Below, in pieces: positions 16,410 to 25,261 of a stretch of DNA of 42,013 bases (its first letter is position 1; the number at the start of each line of letters is the position of its first letter). The notes under the pieces were generated by a model that was not told where the DNA came from, did no database searches, and saw nothing but the letters and a program-made list of their open reading frames with translations. The stretch comes from Bacteroidales bacterium (GTDB lineage: Bacteria; Bacteroidota; Bacteroidia; Bacteroidales; UBA12170), in NCBI GenBank assembly GCA_027858955.1, contig JAQIBR010000134.1:1-42013 (forward strand), written 5' to 3'. The translations under genes were made by a program, and so were the position numbers.

Positions 16410-17342
16410 ATGTCAATTAATAATCTCAATCATTTCCCATTAGTTTCAGTAGTTTCAGTTAATTACAACCAATCTATAATGACTATGGATTTGATTGAAT
16501 CTTTATCTAATATAACTTATCCAAATATTGAGATTATTGTTGTTGATAATGCTTCGCCAAAAGATGATCCAAAATTGATCAAAGAAAAATATCCGCGAAT
16601 CATATTAGTGGAAAGCGTAATCAATTATGGTTTTGCAGGTGGAAATAATTTGGGCATAATGCGCTCCCGTGGCGAATATATCCTAATGTTAAATAATGAT
16701 ACTGTCGTAGATCCGAATTTTTTAGAACCTTTGGTTAAAAAATTTCAGGATCACCCAGAAATCGGAGCGATCAGCCCAAAGATTAGATATTATTATAAAA
16801 AAGATACTTTTCAATATGTAGGATTTACTGAAATTAATAAAAGAACGGTCAGAAATAAAACCATAGGTGATGGCGAAATTGATATTGGTCAATATAATGA
16901 AGACAGAGAAACATCCTATAGTCATGGTGCTGCAATGATGGTTCCAATGAAAGTTGTAAAGGAAGTTGGAATGATGAGTTATGAGTTTTTCTTATACTAT
17001 GAAGAAGCCGACTGGTGCCTGCGTATACGAAATGCTGGATATAAGATATTCTTTGTTCACAATTCGCTTGTTTACCATAAAGCCTCAGTAACTACAGGTA
17101 ATGACAGCGCTTTAAAAACGTATTATCTTACTCGAAATAGGATAGTTTTTATGCGAAGGAATATTCATGGTTACGATTTTTTTGTAGCATTACTTTATCA
17201 ATTATCCATAGCAGTATGGAAAAATGGTATAGTATTTCTTTTAAAAGGAAGAGGTAAATTAGCAAAAGCTTATTGGTCTGGATTACTTTGGAACCTAAAA
17301 AACATCTTTAATAAAGAAATTTTTGATAACCCAAGATTATAG
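16410..17342 (+). CDS. family 2 glycosyltransferase (rhamnosyltransferase-like)
   Basis: A 310-residue inverting GT-A fold glycosyltransferase. Nucleotide-sugar motifs are VVDNAS (44-49, Asp46) and LNNDT (94-98), the metal-binding DxD equivalent; FAGGNN precedes it. SHGAAMMV and YYEEADWCLRIRNAGYK follow, as in WbbL-type rhamnosyltransferases. The C-terminal 70 residues are hydrophobic/basic and probably membrane-associated. It is the first gene of a five-gene operon and has a close paralogue directly downstream. The donor sugar cannot be told from sequence. Confidence 0.9.
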   Translation: MSINNLNHFPLVSVVSVNYNQSIMTMDLIESLSNITYPNIEIIVVDNASPKDDPKLIKEKYPRIILVESVINYGFAGGNNLGIMRSRGEYILMLNNDTVVDPNFLEPLVKKFQDHPEIGAISPKIRYYYKKDTFQYVGFTEINKRTVRNKTIGDGEIDIGQYNEDRETSYSHGAAMMVPMKVVKEVGMMSYEFFLYYEEADWCLRIRNAGYKIFFVHNSLVYHKASVTTGNDSALKTYYLTRNRIVFMRRNIHGYDFFVALLYQLSIAVWKNGIVFLLKGRGKLAKAYWSGLLWNLKNIFNKEIFDNPRL

Positions 17343-17487
17343 TTTTTGGCATGTAAATATAAAAAGCTTATAAAGCAACATTGAGTATGGATTTTATTTT
17401 TTTGTTCCATCTTAATTTTTTGTAATTTAGAATCCTTATTTGAATTCATTTTTATCTAAACTAAATTCAATTATTAAAGATATTTTT

Positions 17488-18417
17488 ATGACTGAAAAAC
17501 CTCTCATTTCTATTGTTTCAGTACAATTTGGTCATTGCGAGATTACTCTTGAGATGATTAAATCGTTGAAACAAATATCATATTCAAATATTGAAATTAT
17601 TATTGTTGATAACGCTAGTCCAGAAGGAAATCCGAATATAGTGAAAGAAAAATACCCTGAGATTATTTATATTAAAAGCAAAAAGAACCTTGGTTTTGCT
17701 GGTGGTAATAATTTAGGCATTAGAGCAGCCAAAGGGAAATATATTCTAATGTTAAACAATGATACTGAAGTAGATACAGGTTTTTTAGAACCTTTGGTTG
17801 AAAAAATGGAAAGTAACCCGAAAATGGGCATTGTTAGTCCAAAAATTAAATTTTTTCATTCTCCTGAATTGTTGCAATATGCAGGATATGAGCATATTAA
17901 TCCTATTACTCAGCGTGGTGGTGCGATTGGTTATGAGGAAAAAGATATTGGTCAGTATGAAAAAGATGCAGAGGCTGCCTCCGGTCATGGTGCTGCTATG
18001 ATGATTTCGATGAAAGTAATCAAAGAAGTTGGTCTAATGTCGGAAGTGTTCTTTTTATATTATGAAGAATTGGACTGGGCTCACCGTATTAGAAATGCGG
18101 GCTACAAAATATATTATGTTCATAATTCGCTTATATATCATAAGGAATCAGTATCTACTGGCGGTCGTATTAGTGCACTTCGCTCGTATTATATGACAAG
18201 AAATAGAATATTGTATCTTAGGCGAAATTTCTTTGGATTTACTTATTTCTTAGCTGTTTTATATCAAATGTTCATAGCTATTCCAAAGAATACAATTTCA
18301 AGTGCTATTAAAGGTGGTCCAAAATTTATAATTGCATACAGTAAAGGTGTTTTGTGGCATTTCTATAATTTGAGCGCTAAAAAAGTACAGTTTAATCCAA
18401 CATTAGATAACAAATAA
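17488..18417 (+). CDS. family 2 glycosyltransferase, paralogue of previous gene
   Basis: A 309-residue transferase clearly duplicated from the gene at 16410: the same IVVDNAS (Asp41), FAGGNN, LNND (89-92), SGHGAAMM and YYEELDWAHRIRNAGYK elements and the same C-terminal layout. The ATG at 17488 is chosen because it gives the same N-terminus (a few residues, then PLISIVSV) as the paralogue; a TTG at 17440 would add 16 unrelated residues. The 145-base gap before it is long for the operon and may hold an extra promoter. It probably adds another sugar to the same glycan. Confidence 0.88.
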   Translation: MTEKPLISIVSVQFGHCEITLEMIKSLKQISYSNIEIIIVDNASPEGNPNIVKEKYPEIIYIKSKKNLGFAGGNNLGIRAAKGKYILMLNNDTEVDTGFLEPLVEKMESNPKMGIVSPKIKFFHSPELLQYAGYEHINPITQRGGAIGYEEKDIGQYEKDAEAASGHGAAMMISMKVIKEVGLMSEVFFLYYEELDWAHRIRNAGYKIYYVHNSLIYHKESVSTGGRISALRSYYMTRNRILYLRRNFFGFTYFLAVLYQMFIAIPKNTISSAIKGGPKFIIAYSKGVLWHFYNLSAKKVQFNPTLDNK

Positions 18418-18426
18418 ACTAAAACC

Positions 18427-19650
18427 ATGATGAATATAGCTATTATATTATTTGAAATTCTCAATTGGATAATTTACGTATATATTGCAATAACAGCAGT
18501 TTACATTTTTATTTTTGCCATTGGTGGTCTAATGCCTCTTAGAAAGAGAATATCAAAAGATAATCTTAAACGTAAATTTGCTATTCTAATTCCAGGATAC
18601 AAAGAGGATGAAATCATTGTTGAGGTTTGTAGAGATGCACTGGAACAAAATTATCCAAAGGAAAAATTTGATGTTATCGCCATAGCAGATTCATATAAAG
18701 ATACCACTTTGGCAGAATTACACAAATTACCAATAAAGCTCATAGAAGTTTCCTTTGATAAAAGTACTAAATCAAAATCATTAAACAAAGCAATGGAAGT
18801 TATTGGGGATGATTATGATGTAGCTCTTATATTAGATGCAGACAATTTGATTGAAGAAGACTTTTTGTCTAAAATTAATTCTGCATTTCAAACTGGATTT
18901 ATTGCGGTTCAGGGTCATCGTATTGCTAAAAATATGGATACAGGTTTTGCAATATTAGATGCAATCTCAGAAGAAATAAATAACCATATATTTAGAAAAG
19001 GAGCAAGGGCTTTAGGTTTTTCATCTGCTCTCATTGGTTCAGGAATGGCTTTTGAATATAGCTTTTTCAAAGACTTGATGAAGAATGTTCATGCCATTGG
19101 AGGATTTGATAAAGAAATTGATCTTAAAATGTGTAAAGATGGCGTTACAATAGAATATATTCACGATGCCTATTGTTATGACGAGAAAGTACAAAAAGCT
19201 GATGTATTTCAACATCAACGACGCCGATGGCTAAGTGCTCAATGGGTTTATTTTAAAAAGGCTTTTCTTCCTGGAATAGCTGCACTGATAACTAAAGGTA
19301 ATTACGATTATTTTAATAAAGCTTTTCAAACTTTTCTTCTACCTCGCATTCTTTTAATAGGCCTTTTAGGAATTACTTTTCTTATCAGCATATTTTTTAT
19401 TCCTCATCCAATTGCTTTAGCCTGGATAGCTTTATTTATTGTTGTTGTTATAGCTCTTCTTATGTCTGTTCCGGGAAAATTTTACTCTCATAAAACTCTA
19501 AAAGCAATTATATTACTCCCAATTGGATTCTATCATATGTTCTTATCTTTAATAAAAGTAAAAGGAGCCAATAAACAATTTTTACATACAAAACATAGCA
19601 GTAAGGGAACGAATATTAAACAACAAAAAAACAAAAATGATAATAGGTAG
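18427..19650 (+). CDS. membrane family 2 glycosyltransferase (D,D,D,QxxRW type)
   Basis: A 407-residue processive-type glycosyltransferase. An N-terminal membrane helix (about 10-36) is followed by a GT-A domain with IPGYKE, LDADN (Asp137, Asp139), and QRRRW (264-268), the QxxRW motif of cellulose/hyaluronan synthase-like enzymes. Two to four membrane helices span about 300-380. The tail is basic and Lys/Asn-rich. The motif set suggests synthesis of a beta-linked polymer or a membrane lipid-linked sugar transfer. Two adjacent ATG codons are possible starts. It overlaps the next gene by 14 bases, so the two are translated together. Confidence 0.88.
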   Translation: MMNIAIILFEILNWIIYVYIAITAVYIFIFAIGGLMPLRKRISKDNLKRKFAILIPGYKEDEIIVEVCRDALEQNYPKEKFDVIAIADSYKDTTLAELHKLPIKLIEVSFDKSTKSKSLNKAMEVIGDDYDVALILDADNLIEEDFLSKINSAFQTGFIAVQGHRIAKNMDTGFAILDAISEEINNHIFRKGARALGFSSALIGSGMAFEYSFFKDLMKNVHAIGGFDKEIDLKMCKDGVTIEYIHDAYCYDEKVQKADVFQHQRRRWLSAQWVYFKKAFLPGIAALITKGNYDYFNKAFQTFLLPRILLIGLLGITFLISIFFIPHPIALAWIALFIVVVIALLMSVPGKFYSHKTLKAIILLPIGFYHMFLSLIKVKGANKQFLHTKHSSKGTNIKQQKNKNDNR

Positions 19651-20845
19651 AGATATTATTGTAATGGGAATTCAGGCTTGGGATATTGAAATTGGAAGCA
19701 ATTGTAAAAATATTGCAGAAGAAATGGCACGGTACAATCGTGTACTATATGTTAATCCACCGCTTGATCGAAATACTAAGAAAAGAGCTAGTAGCGATGA
19801 AAGAATAGAAAAGCGTGTTCATATCGGTAAAGGATTGGAAACTGACTTGGTAGAGATTAAAAAGAATATGTGGAATCTGTACCCAAAACATATGGTTGAA
19901 TCAATCAATTTTATTCCCGATGGCATTCTCTATGACCTGATCAATAAAAAACGAAATAAAACTTTTGCAAAAGATATTCAATCCGCTGTTGATCGACTTG
20001 GATTTAAAGATTTTATAATTTTTAACGACAGTTCAATGTTTCTTGGCCTCTATTTGAAAGAATTTTTAAAGCCTAAAACCTATGTCTATTATATGCGCGA
20101 TTATCTGACTAAGAATCCGTATTGGAGTAAACATGGAATTCGTCTTGAGCCTATTCTTATCGCAAAAGCTAATGTAGTAGCTAATAACAGTACTCTTTAT
20201 GCCGAATATGGTACTCAATTTAACAAGCATTCCTATATGGTCGGACAAGGTTGCGATGTTAGTTTGTTCAATGATTCTGATAACGGCATTCAAATTCCGG
20301 CAGATATTAAAAGCATTAAAAAACCAATTATCGGTTATGTAGGATTTCTTTCCAGCAGACGTTTAGATATTGATTTGCTTGTATATATGGCAAAGGCAAA
20401 AAAAGAATGGCAAATTGTTTTAGTTGGTCCCGAAGACGACAATTTTAAAAATTCCGAATTGCATCAATTAAGCAATGTGCATTTTTTGGGCAGTCGCGAT
20501 TCTTTGGAGCTTCCAAGCTATATCAAGGGATTTGATGTTTGTATGAATCCTCAATTGATAAATGATGCAACAATAGGAAACTATCCACGAAAAATAGATG
20601 AATATTTAGCCATTGGAAAACCAACAGCTGCCACGGCAACAAAAGCTATGGAATATTTTAGGGAAAATACCTATTTGGCTTCAACTCATCAAGAATGGGT
20701 TGAAAATGTGCAAAAAGCTTTGTATGAAAATTCTGAAGAATTGCAAAAGCAAAGAAAAGCCTATGGATTAAGTCACAGTTGGGAAAATAATGTAAAAGAG
20801 ATTTATAAATATATTGACTCCTTTGAAAAAGGGTGGCCGAAATAA
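19637..20845 (+). CDS. glycosyltransferase, TuaH-like (GT-B fold)
   Basis: A 402-residue protein. The N-terminus [35 protein letters not shown] resembles TuaH-type glycosyltransferases of teichuronic acid and other envelope glycans. The C-terminal half has [17 protein letters not shown], then [11 protein letters not shown] and a [23 protein letters not shown] segment typical of GT-B donor-binding sites. No membrane helix is seen. It overlaps the upstream synthase by 14 bases, and the acetyltransferase starts 8 bases after its stop. Confidence 0.85.
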   Translation: MIIGRDIIVMGIQAWDIEIGSNCKNIAEEMARYNRVLYVNPPLDRNTKKRASSDERIEKRVHIGKGLETDLVEIKKNMWNLYPKHMVESINFIPDGILYDLINKKRNKTFAKDIQSAVDRLGFKDFIIFNDSSMFLGLYLKEFLKPKTYVYYMRDYLTKNPYWSKHGIRLEPILIAKANVVANNSTLYAEYGTQFNKHSYMVGQGCDVSLFNDSDNGIQIPADIKSIKKPIIGYVGFLSSRRLDIDLLVYMAKAKKEWQIVLVGPEDDNFKNSELHQLSNVHFLGSRDSLELPSYIKGFDVCMNPQLINDATIGNYPRKIDEYLAIGKPTAATATKAMEYFRENTYLASTHQEWVENVQKALYENSEELQKQRKAYGLSHSWENNVKEIYKYIDSFEKGWPK

Positions 20846-20852
20846 TAATATT

Positions 20853-21470
20853 ATGGGCTTAAAAGAAAAACTAAAATCAGATCCGCGTATTAAAGAATTG
20901 GTAATGTGGATGATACATCCGCCACGTCGACCACGTCCCCGCCTTTGGATTCGTTTATTTGTTAATCCATTCTTTCATAAGAAGGGAAAAAACAGTCTGA
21001 TAAGACATCGGCATTCGCGTATTGATGTATTCCCTTACAATAAATTTGATGTTGGGACAAATACGATAATCGAAAGTTTTACAACCATTAATAATGGAGT
21101 GGGAGATGTGTTAATTGGAAACAGATGCCGCATCGGAATTGGCACGGTAATTATCGGGCCTGTTACTTTGAAAGATGGAAGCGGTACAGGACAGCATGTG
21201 TTTTTGGGCGGATTCAATCATGGATATAAAGACGGTAATGAAAATTCCAGTACACAAGCACTTGATATAAAAGGAATTATTATTGATGAAGATGCTCATA
21301 TCGGAGCAAACTCTGTGGTTCTTGCAGGAGTAACAATTGGAAAACGATGCCAAATCGGTGCAGGAAGTGTTGTGACCAAAAGCATTCCGCCATATTCAGT
21401 TGCGGTTGGAAATCCATGCAGAGTTATTAAAAAATATAACTTTCAAACCAACGAATGGGAAAAGGCTTGA
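20853..21470 (+). CDS. hexapeptide-repeat acetyltransferase
   Basis: A 205-residue left-handed beta-helix acyltransferase of the serine acetyltransferase/maltose acetyltransferase group. Hexapeptide repeats are visible from about residue 78 ([17 protein letters not shown]) and again at [33 protein letters not shown]; the protein ends with the usual [10 protein letters not shown]. His residues in [10 protein letters not shown] are the likely catalytic region. The start ATG at 20853 follows the previous stop by 8 bases; an upstream TTG inside the previous gene is rejected. It probably O-acetylates the glycan made by this operon. Last gene of the unit. Confidence 0.87.
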   Translation: MGLKEKLKSDPRIKELVMWMIHPPRRPRPRLWIRLFVNPFFHKKGKNSLIRHRHSRIDVFPYNKFDVGTNTIIESFTTINNGVGDVLIGNRCRIGIGTVIIGPVTLKDGSGTGQHVFLGGFNHGYKDGNENSSTQALDIKGIIIDEDAHIGANSVVLAGVTIGKRCQIGAGSVVTKSIPPYSVAVGNPCRVIKKYNFQTNEWEKA

Positions 21471-21485
21471 TTAGCCGAATCATTT

Positions 21486-21518
21486 CTTGCTGAGAACAAA
21501 TCAAATAGTTTACCTTTG
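21486..21518 (+). promoter_or_regulatory. housekeeping promoter of ychF
   Basis: CTTG (21486-21489), 21 bases, TACCTTTG (21511-21518): perfect -7 element, near-consensus -33. The leader would be about 50 bases. Confidence 0.6.
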
Positions 21519-21535
21519 CGCAAATTTTCATAAAA

Positions 21536-21551
21536 GGAATCTTCGGATTCT
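21536..21551 (+). other. UUCG hairpin in ychF leader
   Basis: GGAATC and GATTCT pair (one G-T) around TTCG, giving a C(UUCG)G tetraloop, 25 bases before the ATG. No T-run follows. It could stabilise or tune the mRNA; no known riboswitch is recognised. Confidence 0.5.
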
Positions 21552-21576
21552 ATTACAGCTTAAAATTAGGTAAAGA

Positions 21577-22677
21577 ATGGCATTAACATGTGGAATTATA
21601 GGATTGTCGAATATAGGAAAGACAACAATTTTTAATTGCGTATCAAATACTAAGGCAGAAATTTCAAGTTTTGCTTTTTCAACAAATAAATCGAATGTGG
21701 GAATGGTTAATGTTATCGACCCACGCTTACCAGTAATCGATAATCTATTGCCTGCAAAACAGATAGTTACAGCAACTGTTGATTTAGTCGATATTCCAGG
21801 ATTGACAAAAGGTGCAAGTCAGGGAGAAGGTGTAGGAAATAAGTTTCTGGCTGATATACAACAAACTAATGCATTAATTCACGTTTTGCGTTGTTTTGAT
21901 GATGATAATTTACCTCATATTGAGGGTTCAGTAGATCCTTTAAGGGATAAGGAAATTGTTGATTTTGAATTGCAAATCCGTGATTTAGATTTAGTTGAGC
22001 GTAAGCTTCAACGCATGGAAAAACTTGCACGAACAGGTGATAAAAGTGCCCAGCAAGGAATAGATGTTCTTGGCAAATTAAAGTCACATTTGGAAGATAT
22101 GCTCAATGTGCGAGATTTTGAAGTATCTGTGGTTGATAAAAAGATTTTTATCAACGATATGTATTTATTAACAGATAAGCCAATGCTATATGTTTGCAAT
22201 GTTGATGATTCAGCTGCAAATAGCGGGAATAAATATGTCGACCAATTGAAAGCAGGATTAGTCGGTGAAAATCCTCAGATTTTGATTATTGCAGGAGCGT
22301 TGGAAGCAGAAATTGCTGAATTAGAAGATGCTGAAGATAGAAAAGAGTTTCTTTCTGATGCCGGTTTAGAAGAACCGGGAGTTGATAAATTGGTTCGCTC
22401 TGCTTACGATTTGTTAAATCTGCAATCATTTTTTACTGTTGGAGATAAGGAAAATCGTGCCTGGACGATTAAAAAAGGTACAAAAGCACCTGAAGCAGCA
22501 GGAGTTATTCACAGCGATTTGGAACGTGGTTTTATTCGAGCCGAAGTTATGCATTATGAAGATTTTATCAACTTAGGTTCGGAATCTGCTTGTCGAGATA
22601 AAGGTAAACTGTTTATAGAAGGAAAAAATTACATAGTTGCCGATGGCGATATCTTAAATATTCGTTTTAATGTTTAG
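21577..22677 (+). CDS. ychF: redox-regulated ATPase/GTPase YchF (Obg family)
   Basis: A 366-residue P-loop protein of the Obg/YchF group, an ATP-preferring translation-associated NTPase that binds the ribosome. It shows the P-loop GLSNIGKTT (9-17), VDIPGLTKGASQGEGVGNKFL (G3 region, with the hydrophobic residue typical of this HAS-NTPase group), an NVDD segment in the G4 position, a central helical coiled domain and a C-terminal TGS domain (AWTIKKGTKAPEAAGVIHSDLERGFIRAEV). Length is exactly that of the family. Stop codon 6 bases from the stop of the convergent gene, with no terminator between. Confidence 0.96.
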   Translation: MALTCGIIGLSNIGKTTIFNCVSNTKAEISSFAFSTNKSNVGMVNVIDPRLPVIDNLLPAKQIVTATVDLVDIPGLTKGASQGEGVGNKFLADIQQTNALIHVLRCFDDDNLPHIEGSVDPLRDKEIVDFELQIRDLDLVERKLQRMEKLARTGDKSAQQGIDVLGKLKSHLEDMLNVRDFEVSVVDKKIFINDMYLLTDKPMLYVCNVDDSAANSGNKYVDQLKAGLVGENPQILIIAGALEAEIAELEDAEDRKEFLSDAGLEEPGVDKLVRSAYDLLNLQSFFTVGDKENRAWTIKKGTKAPEAAGVIHSDLERGFIRAEVMHYEDFINLGSESACRDKGKLFIEGKNYIVADGDILNIRFNV

Positions 22678-22683
22678 AACAAA

Positions 22684-23724
22684 TTATCTCTCTAAAACAA
22701 TATAAACAGGAAAGTGATCGCTGTAACCACCTAAATATCTGTTACCTGCATAAGTGCGAAAAGGAAATCCTTTGTAATCACCTTCTTGATTTTTTAGAAA
22801 TTCTTCATCAAAAACGTAAGCATCCTTCAACTTCCATTTATTGCGTTTTGCTTTTATAAGCGAAGGAGTTACAATAATCTGATCGAATAGATTCCATTTT
22901 CCACGGTATGCCAAAGATCCAAAGTTTTCAGGACTATGAAGCATAGCATATGGATTATAAAAATATCCATGTTTCAGTAAATTTTTATCACCGGTAGCTT
23001 TTAAATGTTCAGTAACACTCGCATTGTGTGGATCATCATTCAAATCGCCCATAATTATAATTTTGGCTTTTGAGTCGAGGCTTAAAATAAAATCAGAGAC
23101 TGATCTGCTCAAATCGCCCGCAGCCTTACGATAAGGCATGGATATTTCTTCTCCTCCACTACGGCTGGGCCAATGATTAATTAATAGATGAACTTTTTCG
23201 CCAAGGAGTTTTCCGCTTACTAATAATTGATCGCGTGAATAGAAATCCAGTTTACCTTCAATTTTTAAGGGGAATGCAAGTGTGCTTTCCAATTCAAACT
23301 TAGATGATTGATAAATTAAGGCAACATCAATTCCTCTTTTGTCTGGAGAATTAATATGTGAAACTTTATAGTTACGCGATTTTAGAATTGGGTGATTTAC
23401 TAAATCTTCAATAACTTCTTTATTTTCAACCTCACATAATCCTACTATGGCAAGTCCTTCAGGTGTTTTATCTATAGCTATTTGTGCTAGAACTTTAGCC
23501 ATATTATCAAGTTTATCGAAATACAAATGCGAATTCCAATTCTTTTTTGATTCAGGAGTAAATTCAGTATCGTTTACTTCGGGAGTATCAATAGTATCAA
23601 ATAAATTTTCCAAATTATAGAAGCCAATACTTACTTTCTGCAAATTTTGTGCTTGTAAATTTGGCGATAAGAATATTAAAAAGGCAAGAATACTTAGCCA
23701 ACTGTAAGGGTTATATTTGCTCAT
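22684..23724 (-). CDS. secreted endonuclease/exonuclease/phosphatase family protein
   Basis: A 346-residue protein of the EEP (DNase I-like) fold. The start at 23724 gives a clear signal peptide (MSKYNPYSWLSILAFLIFLSPNLQAQ), so it is exported to the periplasm or outside. EEP catalytic motifs are FYNLENLFD, LCEVEN (metal-binding Glu), NHWPSRSGG, MGDLNDDP (Asp/Asn pair) and the terminal SDHFPV (Asp-His pair). Substrate may be nucleic acid or a phosphoester; secreted Bacteroidota homologues are often annotated as endonucleases. A TTG 21 bases upstream would add seven residues before the signal peptide and is rejected. A TACATTTG element stands just upstream. Confidence 0.92.
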   Translation of the reverse strand: MSKYNPYSWLSILAFLIFLSPNLQAQNLQKVSIGFYNLENLFDTIDTPEVNDTEFTPESKKNWNSHLYFDKLDNMAKVLAQIAIDKTPEGLAIVGLCEVENKEVIEDLVNHPILKSRNYKVSHINSPDKRGIDVALIYQSSKFELESTLAFPLKIEGKLDFYSRDQLLVSGKLLGEKVHLLINHWPSRSGGEEISMPYRKAAGDLSRSVSDFILSLDSKAKIIIMGDLNDDPHNASVTEHLKATGDKNLLKHGYFYNPYAMLHSPENFGSLAYRGKWNLFDQIIVTPSLIKAKRNKWKLKDAYVFDEEFLKNQEGDYKGFPFRTYAGNRYLGGYSDHFPVYIVLER

Positions 23725-23742
23725 TTTTTTATAATTTAGTCG

Positions 23743-23750
23743 CAAATGTA
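23743..23750 (-). promoter_or_regulatory. -7 element for secreted EEP protein
   Basis: TACATTTG on the minus strand, 18 bases before the ATG, matches TAnnTTTG. No good -33 TTTG was found at the right distance. Confidence 0.45.
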
Positions 23751-23835
23751 CAAATCCTTTTATTTCCTTTTTTTAATGTTCAATTTTATTTCAATATTTT
23801 TTTTTACATGATAATTAATTGTCTTGCAAAAATTG

Positions 23836-23843
23836 TATATTTG
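23836..23843 (+). promoter_or_regulatory. -7 element for sigma-54 activator gene
   Basis: TATATTTG matches TAnnTTTG; TTG triplets upstream are not at the ideal spacing. Its position downstream of the alternative ATG at 23808 supports the TTG start at 23862. Confidence 0.45.
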
Positions 23844-23861
23844 TTGGAAAAGGTCCATATT

Positions 23862-25199
23862 TTGAAAATATTTATTATTGAAGACGATGTGATTTTTGGA
23901 AAATCCATCCTCTATTATCTTTCGCTTAACCCTGAAAATGAAATAACTCTTTTTACGAATGGTAAAGAGGCCTTAGCTCAACGTTATCAAAATCCAGATT
24001 TAATTATTTTGGATTATAATCTTCCCGGAATGAATGGGATGGAAGTAATGCAGGGTTTTCATAATTATAATAAAAATTTTCCAATCGTAATTATTTCTGC
24101 TCAAAACGATATCCGAGTTGCTGTGAACCTGTTAAAAGAGGGTGCTTTTGATTATATTGTAAAGGACCAAGAATTGAAAGATCGTTTATGGATGTCGATG
24201 GAGAAAGTCAAAAAAATCAGTGGCTATGAAAAAAAGATTGATGAATTAGAAACTGAAGTAAACAAAAAATATGAAGTATCTAATCTATTTATTGGCAATA
24301 GCAGTGTCCTTAAAAACATTTTTATCCTAATTGAAAAAGCTAAAAAAACAAATATAAATGTTTCTGTTACCGGTGAAACTGGAACTGGTAAAGATTTAGT
24401 TGCCAAAGCAATACATTATAATTCTGAACGTACGAATGGGCCATTTGTTGCTGTAAACGTTTCGGCAATTCCATCAGAATTAATCGAAAGTGAATTATTT
24501 GGCTATGAAAAAGGAGCATTTACTGGTGCCAATTCTCGTAAAATCGGGAAATTTGAAGAAGCTAGTAAAGGAACCCTCTTTTTAGATGAAATTGGGGATA
24601 TGGATTTAAATATGCAGAGTAAGATTTTACGGGTCCTTCAAGAAAATGAGCTATCGAGAGTTGGTGGAAATACTGTTATTAAGATCAACACGCGCATCAT
24701 TATAGCTACTCACAAAAATTTAGCAGATTTGGTTAGAGCGGGAACTTTTCGCGAAGATCTCTATTATCGATTATTAGGTTTGCCTATACATATTCCACCT
24801 TTACGCGAACGCGAAGGAGATGTGCTAGTATTAGCACGTCATTTTATAAATGAATTTTGTGAAGAAAATGAATTAGTTCCCAAAAGCCTAAGCATTAAAG
24901 CTCAGGATAAATTAAAAGGCTATCATTTCCCGGGAAATGTACGTGAGCTTAAATCGGTGATAGAATTAGCTACGGTTTTATCGAATAGCAATGTAATTGA
25001 TGACACTGATTTAAATTTTAGTTCTTTGGGCGCAGTTGAAGATATCTTCTCTACAGAACTTACCATGAAAGAGTATTATAATAAGATTGTACGGTATTTT
25101 CTTAAAAAGTATGACAATAAAGTTAGAGTTGTTGCAGATAAGTTAGATATTGGAAAGTCGAGTATATACAATCTTTTAAATGATGAAAATGTGAAATAA
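23862..25199 (+). CDS. sigma-54-dependent response regulator (NtrC family)
   Basis: A 445-residue enhancer-binding protein that remodels sigma-54 RNA polymerase with ATP. Order: receiver domain (1-120, acidic pair in IIEDD, phospho-acceptor Asp51 in LDYNLPG), a linker helix, AAA+ domain with Walker A GETGTGKD (171-178), the sigma-54 contact loop GAFTGA (218-223), Walker B FLDEIGD (Asp242), and a short C-terminal Fis-type helix-turn-helix ([16 protein letters not shown]). All elements needed for sigma-54 activation are intact. The TTG at 23862 is preferred: it puts LKIFIIEDD at the N-terminus like the family and follows an AAGG sequence. An ATG at 23808 would add 18 residues. The kinase gene follows 62 bases downstream. 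Target promoters are unknown; the two in this window are candidates. Confidence 0.93.
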   Translation: MKIFIIEDDVIFGKSILYYLSLNPENEITLFTNGKEALAQRYQNPDLIILDYNLPGMNGMEVMQGFHNYNKNFPIVIISAQNDIRVAVNLLKEGAFDYIVKDQELKDRLWMSMEKVKKISGYEKKIDELETEVNKKYEVSNLFIGNSSVLKNIFILIEKAKKTNINVSVTGETGTGKDLVAKAIHYNSERTNGPFVAVNVSAIPSELIESELFGYEKGAFTGANSRKIGKFEEASKGTLFLDEIGDMDLNMQSKILRVLQENELSRVGGNTVIKINTRIIIATHKNLADLVRAGTFREDLYYRLLGLPIHIPPLREREGDVLVLARHFINEFCEENELVPKSLSIKAQDKLKGYHFPGNVRELKSVIELATVLSNSNVIDDTDLNFSSLGAVEDIFSTELTMKEYYNKIVRYFLKKYDNKVRVVADKLDIGKSSIYNLLNDENVK

Positions 25200-25261
25200 T
25201 TTCTTATATTGTTTTTCCTTTATTTAATTGTGAGCTTAGTTGATTATCAAATAATTGAACA

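Noticed and set aside
17343-17360. TTGGCAT as sigma-54 -24 element before the second GT2 gene
   Set aside because: No TTG at the -12 distance and no upstream palindrome.
17440-17487. TTG start for the second GT2 gene
   Set aside because: The ATG at 17488 aligns with the paralogue; the extra 16 residues have no counterpart.
23649-23861. Longer N-terminus for the sigma-54 activator
   Set aside because: It would run antisense into the neighbouring gene and precede the TAnnTTTG element; the receiver domain begins at the TTG at 23862.
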